A stretch of 64,000 nt of DNA from Photobacterium halotolerans DSM 18316 (GTDB lineage Bacteria > Pseudomonadota > Gammaproteobacteria > Enterobacterales > Vibrionaceae): assembly GCF_000425165.1 (NCBI RefSeq), contig NZ_KE384322.1, positions 30,011 through 94,010 of the forward strand, given 5' to 3'. A program made the position numbers and the translations under genes. Below, piece after piece: positions 33,769 through 42,714 of the stretch. The first letter of the stretch is position 1. Every line of letters begins with the position of its first letter. The notes beneath the pieces are model-generated. The model did no database searches. It saw nothing but the letters and a program-made list of their open reading frames with translations, and had not been told where the DNA came from.

Positions 33769-34419
33769 TCAGTGTGATTCCAACAGGGTTCTATCCAGAC
33801 TGCCGTCTTCCGCATTCAGGCGCAGTTGCAACTCATAGTCCTGCAACATCGCATTAATGCGTCGTCTTTGTTCCATCAGTTGTGCTTCGCTTGGCGATTC
33901 AGTCCGGGTACGGACAGAATCCCGCGTCAGGCTGACTGGTTCAGCAGTTCCGGCAAAAGGAATGGTCTGTAAAACAGGCACCTGAGTATTAGCATCACTC
34001 GCTAACCCAGCCTCTTCACCACCGTTATATTGTTGTACGCCGACAATCACTGCCAAAGAAACACAGGCAGCTAATGCCACCTGACCAAATTGTGTCAGCC
34101 AGGCCGGCATGGTACGACGTGCCTGATGAGGCGTTGGTTGCTCCACATGCGGCAGAGACACCACATTCGCCGACGCCGCAACACTGTCTGCGTCTGCGCC
34201 AGCAAAGCTGTGCGCGGGCTCATTGTCGAGCGCCATCGCCACATTGCCGGCGATATCCCACTTGGGGTGCCCCGGCGCTTCACCGTGCATCACATCGCTC
34301 ATCAACTGATAAGCTTGCCAGCTTTGCTTTGCATTATCATCCACCAGAAGCTGGTTTATGATACTTTGATCAACGTCTTCGCCATCAAGCAAAGCCGAAA
34401 TCTTTTCTTTATCAGCCAT
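33769..34419 (-). CDS. rseA: Anti-sigma-E factor RseA
   Basis: 216-aa single-pass inner-membrane anti-sigma factor that sequesters RpoE and is cleaved by DegS and RseP on envelope stress. The N-terminal cytoplasmic domain MADKEKISALLDGEDVDQSIINQLLVDDNAKQSWQAYQLMSDVM matches the family. A membrane helix lies near residues 118-138 (VALAACVSLAVIVGVQQY), followed by a periplasmic tail. ATG 34419 is chosen over an upstream in-frame start because GGTGACAAAG precedes it and the product matches E. coli. It lies 24 nt after rpoE. Confidence 0.95.
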   Translation of the reverse strand: MADKEKISALLDGEDVDQSIINQLLVDDNAKQSWQAYQLMSDVMHGEAPGHPKWDIAGNVAMALDNEPAHSFAGADADSVAASANVVSLPHVEQPTPHQARRTMPAWLTQFGQVALAACVSLAVIVGVQQYNGGEEAGLASDANTQVPVLQTIPFAGTAEPVSLTRDSVRTRTESPSEAQLMEQRRRINAMLQDYELQLRLNAEDGSLDRTLLESH

Positions 34420-34443
34420 CTTTGTCACCGTTTGGCCCAAATA

Positions 34444-35022
34444 TTAGCGCTGCATTAGGGGGGCAATACGCTTTTCTACCGCCTCCCGAGCCCGGAAAAT
34501 ACGGGAACGTACCGTACCCACCGGACAGCCCATGACTTCCGCAATTTCCTCGTAACTCAATCCTTCAAGTTCGCGAAGCGTAATTGCGGTTTTCAAATCA
34601 TCCGGGAGGCTTTCTATGGTACTGAATACCACCCGCTTCAATTCATCTGACAACATTTGGTTCTCAGGGTTCGAAATTTCTTTTAGTGCACTGCCATTTT
34701 CATAGTACTCGGCATCTTCCGCATCCACGTCTGTTGCCGGCGGACGGCGCCCCTGAGCCACCAAGTAATTTTTTGCCGTGTTCACGGCTATACGATACAG
34801 CCAAGTATAAAATGCACTTTCCCCACGAAAAGACGGTAGCGCACGGTAAGCTTTGATAAAGGCTTCCTGCGCCACATCCGGCACATCACCGGAATTGCCA
34901 ACATAACGGGCAATAAGGTTGCAAACCTTGTTCTGGTACTTTACGACCAGTAAATTAAAGGCTTGCTTGTCCCCTCGCTGTACTCGCTCAATCAGTGCCT
35001 GGTCAGTTAACTGCTCGCTCAT
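34444..35022 (-). CDS. rpoE: RNA polymerase sigma-E factor RpoE
   Basis: 192-aa ECF sigma factor for the envelope stress response. The start MSEQLTDQALIERVQRGDKQAFNLLVVKYQNKV equals the enteric N-terminus, and GAGGAG lies upstream; the open frame extends a further 25 codons that I exclude. Region 2 (DVAQEAFIKAYRALPSFRGESAFYTWLYRIAVNTAKNYL) and region 4 (LRELEGLSYEEIAEVMGCPVGTVRSRIFRAREAV) are complete. A sigma-E-type promoter lies about 125 nt upstream, so the gene should activate its own operon (rpoE-rseA-rseB-rseC). Confidence 0.98.
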   Translation of the reverse strand: MSEQLTDQALIERVQRGDKQAFNLLVVKYQNKVCNLIARYVGNSGDVPDVAQEAFIKAYRALPSFRGESAFYTWLYRIAVNTAKNYLVAQGRRPPATDVDAEDAEYYENGSALKEISNPENQMLSDELKRVVFSTIESLPDDLKTAITLRELEGLSYEEIAEVMGCPVGTVRSRIFRAREAVEKRIAPLMQR

Positions 35023-35339
35023 TCGAGCGTGTACTCCTCTGTCTGTGACAAGGTCATCTCTGCTCTGAACCGTACCGGATGCAGCCAATTTACCCATCCT
35101 GCGTTCAGAACTATTTATATTCTATGGACATAGAAGCCTAAAGAATTACTGACCCTAAAAAAAGCGCAAAGTTCCCGCACACCTTACTGGCACATTCGCC
35201 CGGGTGCAACTGCCATTCATTCTGGCAGATGTACGCCGCCAGAGGCAATTTGCCTTACCTAGCTTTACAGATCAAAAAAGCCCCACATAAAGGGTTTTTT
35301 GGTAATATGGCGAGCTTACCACAGGGATATGAGATCAAT
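35023..35339. other. rpoE-nadB divergent intergenic region
   Basis: This 317-bp region holds the sigma-E-type promoter for rpoE (35148-35175, minus) and the nadB leader. A weak structure of CCC, 8-nt loop, GGG then TTTTTT (about 35280-35301) lies some 40 nt before nadB; it could be a terminator-like attenuator but is too short to call. No gene is seen. Confidence 0.6.
35148..35175 (-). promoter_or_regulatory. Sigma-E-dependent promoter of rpoE
   Basis: On the minus strand GGAACTT (35169-35175) and GTCAGT (35148-35153) are separated by 15 bp. This closely matches the sigma-E consensus GGAACTT-N15-GTCnnA. The predicted start leaves a 5' leader of about 120 nt before rpoE. It implies positive autoregulation of the envelope stress operon. 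Confidence 0.85.
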
Positions 35340-36959
35340 ATGAACGAGAACCGAGAACACAGTTGTGACGTCCTGGTCATCGGTAGCGGCGCCGCAGGCC
35401 TCTCTCTGGCCTTGCGTCTGGCTCCGATGTGTAAAGTGCTCGTCCTGAGTAAAGGCCCGCGAAGTGAAGGGGCGACTTACTATGCTCAGGGCGGTATCGC
35501 TGCTGTTTTTGATGAAACAGACAGCGTGGACTCTCATGTTGAAGATACTCAGATTGCCGGTGCCCATCTGTGTGATGAAGAAGTGGTTCGCTTCATTGCT
35601 GAAAATGCCCGCGATTGCGTGCAATGGCTGATAGACGCCGGGGTGCCCTTTGATCAGGAAGACAACAGTACCGACGATCATCCTCGCTACCACCTGACAC
35701 GCGAAGGCGGCCACAGTCACCGCCGGATTCTGCATGCTGCGGATGCAACTGGCATGGCCATGCAAATGTCGCTGCAGGACAATGTTCACAACCACCCGAA
35801 TATTGAAGTGCTGGAGCGCCATAATGCGCTGGATCTGATCACCAGCCATAAAATAGGTGAGACCGATGCCCCCAACCGGGTGCTCGGCGCTTACATCTGG
35901 AACCGCCAGCGTGAGTCTGTCGAAACCGTGCGGGCCAAATTCGTGGTGCTGGCCACCGGCGGTGCTTCTAAGGTCTATCAGTACACCTCTAACCCGGATG
36001 TCTCATCCGGTGATGGCATTGCCATGGCCTGGCGCGCGGGCTGCCGGGTCGCCAATCTGGAATTCAATCAGTTTCATCCTACCTGCCTTTTCCATCCGGA
36101 AGCGCGTAATTTCCTGCTGACCGAAGCCCTGCGCGGCGAAGGGGCGTATCTGCGCCGCCCGGACGGCTCCCGCTTTATGCAGGAATTTGACGAGCGTGCT
36201 GAGCTGGCCCCGCGGGACGTTGTTGCCCGTGCGATCGACTATGAGATGAAGCGACTGGGTGCAGACTGCATGTATCTGGATATCAGCCATAAACCCGCAG
36301 ATTTTGTGACCAAGCATTTTCCGACCATCTACGAAAAACTGCTCGGCTACGGTATCGACATTACCAAAGATGCCATTCCCGTCGTTCCGGCCGCCCACTA
36401 TACCTGCGGCGGAGTCATGGTCGACCGGCAAGGGCAAACAGACCTGAGCGGTTTATATGCGATCGGCGAAGTCAGTTATACCGGCCTGCATGGTGCCAAC
36501 CGCATGGCGTCCAACTCATTGCTGGAGTGCGTGGTATATGCCTGGTCTGCCGCTGAGCACATCAGTCAGCACCTCAATGAGGTGAACTTGCCGTCATCCA
36601 TCCCGCAGTGGGATGAAAGTAAAGTCTCCAATTCAGATGAGGAAGTTGTCATTCAGCACAACTGGCACGAATTGCGCCTGTTCATGTGGGACTATGTCGG
36701 CATAGTGCGCACCACCAAACGTCTGGAGCGGGCCATGCGCCGGATCCAGCTGCTGAAACAGGAAATTGATGAGTATTACAGTAACTTCAGGGTGTCCAAC
36801 AATCTGCTGGAGCTGCGGAACCTGCTGCAGGTCGCCGAACTGATGGTGCGCTGTGCGCTGGAGCGAAAAGAAAGCCGGGGGCTGCATTACACCCTGGATT
36901 ATCCGGATATGCTGGAGACGCTGTCACCCACCATACTGGATCCGCGTAATCCACAATAA
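35340..36959 (+). CDS. nadB: L-aspartate oxidase
   Basis: 539-aa flavoenzyme that oxidises aspartate to iminoaspartate, the first step of de novo NAD synthesis. FAD-binding motif [20 protein letters not shown] is at the N-terminus. [45 protein letters not shown] and [13 protein letters not shown] are typical of the succinate dehydrogenase/aspartate oxidase family, and [24 protein letters not shown] completes it. ATG 35340 matches the E. coli start (540 aa); the frame extends 37 codons upstream. It is divergent from rpoE, the enteric arrangement. nadA and nadC are not in the window. Confidence 0.97.
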   Translation: MNENREHSCDVLVIGSGAAGLSLALRLAPMCKVLVLSKGPRSEGATYYAQGGIAAVFDETDSVDSHVEDTQIAGAHLCDEEVVRFIAENARDCVQWLIDAGVPFDQEDNSTDDHPRYHLTREGGHSHRRILHAADATGMAMQMSLQDNVHNHPNIEVLERHNALDLITSHKIGETDAPNRVLGAYIWNRQRESVETVRAKFVVLATGGASKVYQYTSNPDVSSGDGIAMAWRAGCRVANLEFNQFHPTCLFHPEARNFLLTEALRGEGAYLRRPDGSRFMQEFDERAELAPRDVVARAIDYEMKRLGADCMYLDISHKPADFVTKHFPTIYEKLLGYGIDITKDAIPVVPAAHYTCGGVMVDRQGQTDLSGLYAIGEVSYTGLHGANRMASNSLLECVVYAWSAAEHISQHLNEVNLPSSIPQWDESKVSNSDEEVVIQHNWHELRLFMWDYVGIVRTTKRLERAMRRIQLLKQEIDEYYSNFRVSNNLLELRNLLQVAELMVRCALERKESRGLHYTLDYPDMLETLSPTILDPRNPQ

Positions 36960-36979
36960 AAACAATCAAAACAATAGCA

Positions 36980-37002
36980 ACGGGAGCCACACAGGCTCCC
37001 GT
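36980..37002. terminator. Hairpin between convergent nadB and chemoreceptor gene
   Basis: ACGGGAGCC, loop ACACA, then GGCTCCCGT form a perfect 9-bp stem in the 72-bp gap between convergent stops. T-rich sequence on the minus-strand side is interrupted, so termination is likely but not textbook on either strand. Confidence 0.65.
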
Positions 37003-37031
37003 CAGCCATCTCTTTCCTGCTGGCGTTCAAC

Positions 37032-38858
37032 TCATACTTTGTAGGCTTTGATTGCCTGCGACAAGGTGTGGGCCTGCACGGAAACAGAGTGGGCCGCCTG
37101 CACATTTTCCTGCACCACCACCACATTGCTGTTGGTGACATCGCGAATCGACACTACCCGCGCACCAATATCCTCAGATACCTGGCTCTGCTGCTCCACC
37201 GCCGCGGCGATTTGAGTGCTGGAATCCAGTATCCGCTGCATATCAGCAATCACGGTTCGGATCTTCGCCTCCGCACTTTGCGCCTGAGCCACACTGTCAT
37301 CCCCCTGTGCCCGACAGTGCTCAATATGACTGACCACTTGTTCCGTCTGCTGCTGCAGTGAGCTGATAATACTGGTGATTTCCTGCGTTGACTGTTGGGT
37401 GCGCATGGCCAGAGAGCGAACCTCATCGGCCACTACCGCAAATCCACGCCCCTGCTCTCCGGCCCGGGCGGCCTCAATGGCCGCATTCAGCGCCAGCAGA
37501 TTGGTTTGCTCTGCAATGTTTTTAATCACTACAACCACAGAGCCGATACTGTCTGACAAGCCAGAAAGACTGGACACTTCCTGGCTGCTCTGAGCCAGCC
37601 CTGCGGATAGCTGGTCAATCCGTGAACGCGTTTCGACAACTTCCGATAGCCCCTGTGTGGCCTCATCATGGCTGCGGCCCGTCTGTGAAGCGGCTTCATG
37701 GGTAATATGAGCCACTTCACTGATGGTCGCTTGCATTTCTGTACTGGCTGCCGCCACAGAATCGCTGTCCAGCAGTTGGGCTGCCAGTGCCTGTTCTGCG
37801 TCCTGGCTGCGACGCTGCAACTGGGAAGACGCCGCACCGAGCTCCGATACTGCAGACTGCACATCCCCCACCAGCTTGCGTAAACTGCTCAGCAGATAAT
37901 TAAAGTGCGTCCCCATTGCGGCAAGCTCATCTTTACCTGAGGTATCGGCATGCAGGGTGAGATCATGACTGGTTGCGATACGGTTCATTAAATGGCTCAA
38001 ACGCTCAACCGGGGCCAGAATAGAGGCGCTGATTTTCCACGACAGCGCGATCAGCCCTGCAATGATAACAGCGACCAAAAGCCAGGTCAGGCGGCTGACC
38101 GAAACCTTTACCTGCTCCGCTTCTTTATCTATCTGCTGCTGCATTTGGGCAAACTCAGCTTCAACCTGATGAGACAAGGCGCGGATCTGCCCTCTCAGCC
38201 CATCTTTATGGCTCAGGCCAATTCGGGTTTTCTGCACCACCAGCTGGTTGAATATCTGGTTAAATTCGCGGTAATTCCGGCCGAACTGCGTATCCAGCTG
38301 ATCGCCGTATTGCGCGACAAACGCCTGATAGTCCGCCAGCAACGCTTTGTCATCGGTTGCTGAAAATAACTTTGCCGTCAGTATCAAGCGATCAACATCC
38401 AATGTCTGGGTGCTTTCAGAAGTCATTGCCATCAACTGATCACCGCTTTGGTACAGTGACTGATATATCCCTTGTGAGGGTGTCAGTCCCAGCGTCTGGT
38501 ACCCTGAGACCATTGCCTGCATACCGGCATGGTAATCGTGTATCTCGCTTTGCAGGACTGCCACTTGCGGCAGATCAATCGACAACGCAGCCACATCCTG
38601 CTGCAGCCGTGCCAATTGCGCCTGAAATTTATCGTAATTGTCATTGAAAGTCTGCAGATACTTAACATCCATACGTGCCAGAAAATCTTTCTCATTACGC
38701 CTGAGGTTAAGCAATGTCACTTCCAGTTGATCAAGCTGGCTACCGGCCACTTCTATATTCACAAGCTTTTGATTGGTATAGCTATTTATGCCAAACAATA
38801 AAAATATCGCTGTGACACTTAATCCTGCCAGCCCTAGCAGCTTATGCCTGACTTTCAT
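37032..38858 (-). CDS. Methyl-accepting chemotaxis protein with large helical sensor
   Basis: 608-aa transmembrane chemoreceptor. TM1 lies at about residues 7-24 and TM2 at about 260-280 ([20 protein letters not shown]). They flank a periplasmic domain of about 235 residues rich in predicted helices, with the [11 protein letters not shown] motif of the helical bimodular (HBM) type. HAMP follows. The signalling domain carries the conserved hairpin tip [35 protein letters not shown]. No C-terminal NWETF-like pentapeptide is present (it ends AIKAYKV), so it is unlikely to tether CheR or CheB directly. The ATG at 38858 has AAGGAA upstream. The ligand is not predictable; HBM receptors of Pseudomonas sense organic acids or polyamines. 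Confidence 0.93.
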   Translation of the reverse strand: MKVRHKLLGLAGLSVTAIFLLFGINSYTNQKLVNIEVAGSQLDQLEVTLLNLRRNEKDFLARMDVKYLQTFNDNYDKFQAQLARLQQDVAALSIDLPQVAVLQSEIHDYHAGMQAMVSGYQTLGLTPSQGIYQSLYQSGDQLMAMTSESTQTLDVDRLILTAKLFSATDDKALLADYQAFVAQYGDQLDTQFGRNYREFNQIFNQLVVQKTRIGLSHKDGLRGQIRALSHQVEAEFAQMQQQIDKEAEQVKVSVSRLTWLLVAVIIAGLIALSWKISASILAPVERLSHLMNRIATSHDLTLHADTSGKDELAAMGTHFNYLLSSLRKLVGDVQSAVSELGAASSQLQRRSQDAEQALAAQLLDSDSVAAASTEMQATISEVAHITHEAASQTGRSHDEATQGLSEVVETRSRIDQLSAGLAQSSQEVSSLSGLSDSIGSVVVVIKNIAEQTNLLALNAAIEAARAGEQGRGFAVVADEVRSLAMRTQQSTQEITSIISSLQQQTEQVVSHIEHCRAQGDDSVAQAQSAEAKIRTVIADMQRILDSSTQIAAAVEQQSQVSEDIGARVVSIRDVTNSNVVVVQENVQAAHSVSVQAHTLSQAIKAYKV

Positions 38859-39072
38859 TACACAAAATTCCTTCAAAGTATAAAATGTTAGTGTTTTATA
38901 TACTTAATAACTAAGAAGACATTATAAGTTTCCAGGCAATCAATTACATCAACTATGATTCAGAACTTTACTCTGTTCTGCTTTATGATCGCAATATTGT
39001 GATAACGGGCAGGACAAGAATGACTCTGCTCCCAGAAGCCGGCGATAAAGGCAGCAGACTCAACCCTTGCCA

Positions 39073-39507
39073 TCAGCAGGTACGGCAGAAAAGGCTCAGC
39101 AGACGGAAATCTTTGTCAGAACAGGCATCACGGCTGACGGCAAGCCAGTAATGCCGGTGGGCGTGTTTCAATTCAATAACCAGTAACCGGGAGGTCAGCA
39201 CACGGGTATGAAACAATTGCCAGCGGCAGTGCTGCCATTCAATTTGCCGGTCATCAAATAAGATCAGCGCGCCATGAAGGGAGGCGAGCTGGATTCTGGC
39301 ACAAAGATACTCGCCCCATAGCCATTCACAAAACAACCACCATAGAGGCGCGGGCAGAACATCAGCAAACATCAGGAAAGACAACAGGCTTGCCACCGCC
39401 AGATATACTCCGGTTAAAGCGGCAAGCAAGATAGAAGAAGGGTACAGCGTGAGGTTAGCGAAGCTTGCTCTTGTTGTGGGCAACAATCTTGTCCACCATT
39501 GCCGCAT
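39073..39507 (-). CDS. ygfX: YgfX (CptA) family membrane protein
   Basis: 144-aa protein with two membrane segments near the N-terminus (about residues 22-47 and 50-65: SSILLAALTGVYLAVASLLSFLMF, APLWWLFCEWLWGEYL) and a small cytoplasmic tail. The length, topology and location directly after sdhE match YgfX/CptA, proposed in E. coli to inhibit FtsZ and MreB and to form a toxin-antitoxin pair with SdhE. That role is disputed. The ATG at 39507 overlaps sdhE by 53 bp and has no obvious ribosome-binding site; translation may start later, for example at the TTG codons near 39486-39483. Confidence 0.7.
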   Translation of the reverse strand: MRQWWTRLLPTTRASFANLTLYPSSILLAALTGVYLAVASLLSFLMFADVLPAPLWWLFCEWLWGEYLCARIQLASLHGALILFDDRQIEWQHCRWQLFHTRVLTSRLLVIELKHAHRHYWLAVSRDACSDKDFRLLSLFCRTC

Positions 39508-39715
39508 GGGCAGGGTTAGTGCTGCGTCCGTGCTCCATCAGCCAGTTGAACAGGTCCGGATCATCGCATGTCAGTAAAGACACAAAATCCTGGCGATCCT
39601 GCGGGCTTAAATCATCAAAGCACTCTTCAAAGAACGGCATGATAATAACATCCAGCTCCAGCATGCCACGACGGCAGGCCCATCTAATTCGTGCTTTATC
39701 GTCTGCACCTATCAT
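39455..39715 (-). CDS. sdhE: Succinate dehydrogenase flavinylation factor SdhE
   Basis: 86-aa FAD assembly factor needed for covalent flavinylation of SdhA (E. coli SdhE is 88 aa). The RGxxE motif is in RIRWACRRGMLELDVIIMPFFEECFDDL, and LTCDDPDLFNWLMEHGRSTNPAHAAMVDKIV matches the family. The start at 39715 has GAGG 6 nt upstream; a longer frame reaches 39838. It is divergent from ygfZ across about 240 bp, the same ygfX-sdhE/ygfZ arrangement as in E. coli. Confidence 0.95.
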   Translation of the reverse strand: MIGADDKARIRWACRRGMLELDVIIMPFFEECFDDLSPQDRQDFVSLLTCDDPDLFNWLMEHGRSTNPAHAAMVDKIVAHNKSKLR

Positions 39716-39958
39716 TTCCAACCTCAACTCCTGGTGGTGTTCATTCTGCGGCAATACTACCAGCCAGTTTTCCTGCCGACTATCTGCAGTCACATATGGC
39801 ACAACAAAATGAGAGCTGGTCGTGATAATACCTGACACAAAAACTCAGGTACTTTTGCATGCAGGCTGACAAAGCTCAGCCAGAGCGATAACATAGCGCT
39901 TATTCGAAGCTTTTCTGAAAGCTGAAACCGACTTTCCTTATCAACGACGGATTCGACT

Positions 39959-40942
39959 ATGAGCACCTGGTCAGATACTTTGCAATTCGACACACTTTCA
40001 CTTTCCGCTGACGCTCCTCTGCCATCACTTGCCCTGGTAAATCTCACCCAGTGGGGACTGGTGACTCTGGTTGGTCAGGACAGCATTTCCTATTTACAGG
40101 GACAAGTCACCTGCGATGTCGTGTCTCTGGATACCAGACAGTCCACGCTTGGCGCGCACTGTGACGCCAAAGGTAAGATGCGCACCATCTTCCGCCTCTT
40201 TCATCACAGGGACGGTCTGGGCTGGCTGCAACGTCAAAGCGTCATGGACGCCCAATTGCCAGAGCTGAAGAAGTACGCCATCTTTTCCAAAACCACCATA
40301 GAAGCCAGTACAGACGTCTTACTGGGCCTGACCGGTGAGCAGGCACAAGCCACTATAGACAGTATGCTGGGTGGTGAAGGAGAGGTACGGGCATTTGACA
40401 AAGGTACCGCGGTGAAAATTGATCCGCAGCGCTGGCTGCTGGCCGTTGATAGCGCCGCCGCCGGCGAGATCGCCGAAAAAATTGCCGCCAAGGCCGTGTT
40501 GTCCGACGGCTCGCTCTGGGATCTGTATGATATTCGCCAGGCCCTGCCCCGCGTTGATACCGAAACCGAGCTGGAATTCATTCCGCAATCCATGAACTTG
40601 CAGGCGCTTAACGGCATCAGCTTCAAAAAAGGCTGCTATACCGGTCAGGAAACCGTCGCCAGGGCCAAATGGCGCGGCATCAACAAACGGGCGATGTACA
40701 TTGTCTCTGGCCAGGCCGAACATTGTCCGAAAGCCGGTGACGTGCTGGAGCGCAGTGTCGGGGACAACTGGCGCAAAGGCGGCACAATCATTGCCGGCTA
40801 TCAGTTCAGCGATCAACAGTCCCTGGCCTTGGTGGTACTGCCCAATGATCTGGAGGAAAATACGGCTTTTCGTCTGGCTGCCGAGCCTGAAAACCAGTGG
40901 CAACAGCTGCCACTGCCGTATTCGCTGGATGAAGAGGCGTAA
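39959..40942 (+). CDS. ygfZ: tRNA-modifying protein YgfZ
   Basis: 327-aa folate-binding protein, related to GcvT, that supports Fe-S cluster enzymes such as MiaB. The diagnostic K-G-C-Y-T-G-Q-E motif lies around Cys226 (SFKKGCYTGQETVARAKWRG). The N-terminal LTQWGLVTLVGQDSISYLQGQVTCDV and HCDAKGKMRTIFRL also fit. The stop codon overlaps the ATG of the downstream deacylase gene by one base, indicating a two-gene operon. Confidence 0.95.
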   Translation: MSTWSDTLQFDTLSLSADAPLPSLALVNLTQWGLVTLVGQDSISYLQGQVTCDVVSLDTRQSTLGAHCDAKGKMRTIFRLFHHRDGLGWLQRQSVMDAQLPELKKYAIFSKTTIEASTDVLLGLTGEQAQATIDSMLGGEGEVRAFDKGTAVKIDPQRWLLAVDSAAAGEIAEKIAAKAVLSDGSLWDLYDIRQALPRVDTETELEFIPQSMNLQALNGISFKKGCYTGQETVARAKWRGINKRAMYIVSGQAEHCPKAGDVLERSVGDNWRKGGTIIAGYQFSDQQSLALVVLPNDLEENTAFRLAAEPENQWQQLPLPYSLDEEA

Positions 40943-41406
40943 TGCTGGATACTCCCATCACGCGTTATCTGCAGCAGGAAGGGGTTAACTTCCTGCTGCT
41001 CCCTCATAGCAAGCCTGCCCGCACCATACAAGAAGCCGCTGAAGCGCGGGGCGTAAAGCCCCATCAGATGGTCAAATCGATTTTGCTGCGGGATATGGGC
41101 GGGTTACACGTTCTGGCGTGTGTACCCGGTACCAGACAGGTTGATCCTAAAAAAGTCCGCACCTTATTTGGCTGCCGCCGGATGACATGCGCTGACGCCC
41201 GGGACGTTGAAGAGGTCACCGGCCTGACTATCGGCACGGTTGCCCCTGTCGGGCTCAGGCAGCCGCTGCCTGTGGTTTTTGACCAGTCACTCTCTCACTA
41301 TCAGACAGTCAATATCAGCAGCGGTGATCGCATGGCGGGGATTGAGCTGGCGATGAACGATCTTGTTCAGCTGTGTCACCCCCTGTATGGCGATATCTGT
41401 CGCTAG
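40942..41406 (+). CDS. YbaK/EbsC-like aminoacyl-tRNA deacylase
   Basis: 154-aa single-domain protein with the YbaK/ProX fold pattern (VNFLLLPHSKPARTIQEAAEARGVKPHQMVKSILLRDMGGLHVLACVPGTRQVDPKKV). The family hydrolyses mischarged aminoacyl-tRNAs such as Cys-tRNA-Pro or Ala-tRNA-Pro. The catalytic-type Lys in HQMVKSILL is present. Which substrate it edits cannot be told from sequence; it is neither an obvious YbaK nor an obvious ProXp orthologue. Its ATG overlaps the ygfZ stop, so the two are co-translated. Confidence 0.85.
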   Translation: MLDTPITRYLQQEGVNFLLLPHSKPARTIQEAAEARGVKPHQMVKSILLRDMGGLHVLACVPGTRQVDPKKVRTLFGCRRMTCADARDVEEVTGLTIGTVAPVGLRQPLPVVFDQSLSHYQTVNISSGDRMAGIELAMNDLVQLCHPLYGDICR

Positions 41407-41869
41407 CCAAAAACGGGCCTCGCTTCCATTTTTTGCGTAACCATTCATCCTTTTCGCAATTTAACGCACAGATCAGAGCAGTTGCACGGGTTAGCAGAAA
41501 ATACTTTTTTGCTGTCTTCCCCTCATGATTACGTACAAAAAAACATCAACACATTCCTGCTGCAAATACTGTAACTGTTATCCCGCCAAGGTGGGCAAGA
41601 TCACAATAAGGCACTGATAAAAAACAATAAAAATCAGTATCCCCTGAGTTGTACGTGCAAAAAAACCGTCCGGCTGTAATTGAGTACTCACACAGCAATT
41701 CAGAATAATACTCTGCACAATGACAAATATGTAAAAATTAATTACACCAAGCCATCATTTTACATAAACATTATGCTGAGAGTATCACAAATATTTCATA
41801 GTCAATTCTCTATAATGGCCGCGAAATAAACACAACAACAATAGAAATAAGGCAAGGTTGCTCATCACT
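41407..41869. other. 463-bp AT-rich intergenic region
   Basis: No gene is seen between the YbaK-like deacylase and the small hypothetical gene. The right end carries a CRP-like site and TATAAT (41774-41816). Further left there is a small CCCGCC/GGTGGG dyad (about 41582-41595) and ACTGAT/ATCAGT arms (about 41614-41639). A short untranslated RNA could lie here but nothing supports one. Confidence 0.5.
41774..41816 (+). promoter_or_regulatory. CRP-like class II promoter of small gene
   Basis: TGCTG-N6-TCACA (41774-41789) resembles the CRP consensus TGTGA-N6-TCACA, with 8 of 10 half-site bases. TATAAT lies at 41811-41816. With the start at about 41823 the site is centred at -41.5, the exact class II activator position. 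No -35 element is visible, as expected for an activator-dependent promoter. Confidence 0.6.
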
Positions 41870-42073
41870 ATGCGCATGTTTAAACAGTATTTACCAAAAC
41901 TGGTAGCCAAACACGTCAGCAGGCTATTCAGTGGCCGCTTGTACATTGACGGCCGTGGCGGGTATGAATTTGACAACGGGCTGCTCAAACTGCCCGTGAA
42001 AGCAGAACAACGTCATTTCAAAACCGTGAAAGAAGTGAATATGGAAATCCGCCGGCTCAAAGAAGCGGCTTGA
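41870..42073 (+). CDS. Small basic hypothetical protein
   Basis: 67-aa protein (from ATG 41870) that I do not recognise. It is rich in Lys and Arg, with an amphipathic N-terminus (MRMFKQYLPKLVAKHVSRLFSG) and then RLYIDGRGGYEFDNGLLKLP, which reads like a short beta-hairpin. The C-terminal helix is KTVKEVNMEIRRLKEA. It has no signal peptide or membrane segment. AAGG lies about 13 nt before ATG; TTG 41858 and ATG 41876 are other possible starts. A CRP-like promoter precedes it and it is convergent with gcvH. I infer a small nucleic-acid- or protein-binding factor at most. Confidence 0.7.
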   Translation: MRMFKQYLPKLVAKHVSRLFSGRLYIDGRGGYEFDNGLLKLPVKAEQRHFKTVKEVNMEIRRLKEAA

Positions 42074-42126
42074 TAGCCATATGTCAGGCCGGTCAGTCAC
42101 CGGCCTGATTATTAGCCTGGCTGATA

Positions 42127-42519
42127 TCAATCATCTTCAGTAGTAAGCTCCTGATACCCTTCGGCATCCAGCAATTCATCCAGCTCACCTTCATCATCGG
42201 CTTTTATCTGAATCAGCCAGCCATCTCCGTACGGATCGTTATTCACCAGCTCAGGAGACATTTCAAGGTCTTCATTGATAGCCACCACAACCCCGGATAT
42301 GGGCGCATACACATCCGACGCCGCTTTAACCGATTCGGCCACCGCAAACTCTTCGCCGGCCTCTGTTACTCTTTCCACTTCCGGTAAATCAACAAACACC
42401 ATATCCCCCAGCATTTGCTGCGCATGATCTGTGATGCCGACAGTGTACACACCGTCCCCTTCGGGACGTACCCATTCATGAGTAGTAGTGAATTTCAATT
42501 CAGAAGGAATATGAGCCAT
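42127..42519 (-). CDS. gcvH: Glycine cleavage system H protein
   Basis: 130-aa lipoyl carrier that shuttles the aminomethyl group between the P, T and L proteins of the glycine cleavage complex. The lipoylated Lys65 lies in [53 protein letters not shown] and [16 protein letters not shown] complete the family. AAGGA lies upstream of the ATG. It stands alone: no gcvT or gcvP adjoins it, unlike the enteric gcvTHP operon, although it sits beside ubiI, where E. coli has gcvTHP. I see no clear glycine riboswitch in the 195-bp leader. Confidence 0.96.
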   Translation of the reverse strand: MAHIPSELKFTTTHEWVRPEGDGVYTVGITDHAQQMLGDMVFVDLPEVERVTEAGEEFAVAESVKAASDVYAPISGVVVAINEDLEMSPELVNNDPYGDGWLIQIKADDEGELDELLDAEGYQELTTEDD

Positions 42520-42654
42520 AAGTAGATCCTTACCAAAACGGCGACGCCGATATGTTCACAAAAAGAGGTCTAACCTTCCCTTAAAAAGGCTTCGTCTTGC
42601 CTAACTGTTATTACTTTAGGAGAAAAAAAACAGATTGAAAGCAATTGGACTCAC

Positions 42655-42687
42655 AAAAAAAAGCCGCCTCATAGCGAGACGGCTTTT
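42655..42687 (-). terminator. ubiI terminator
   Basis: On the minus strand AAAAGCCG-CTC / GAG-CGGCTTTT form a hairpin that is followed by a run of T (plus-strand A 42655-42662). It lies 28 nt after the ubiI stop and insulates gcvH from the ubiquinone operon. Confidence 0.88.
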
Positions 42688-42714
42688 CAGAATTAGCATT
42701 CAGTTAAAAGAACC

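Noticed and set aside
42520..42714. Glycine riboswitch in front of gcvH
   Set aside because: The conserved tandem aptamer sequences are not visible; only a short CGGCG/CGCCG dyad is present.
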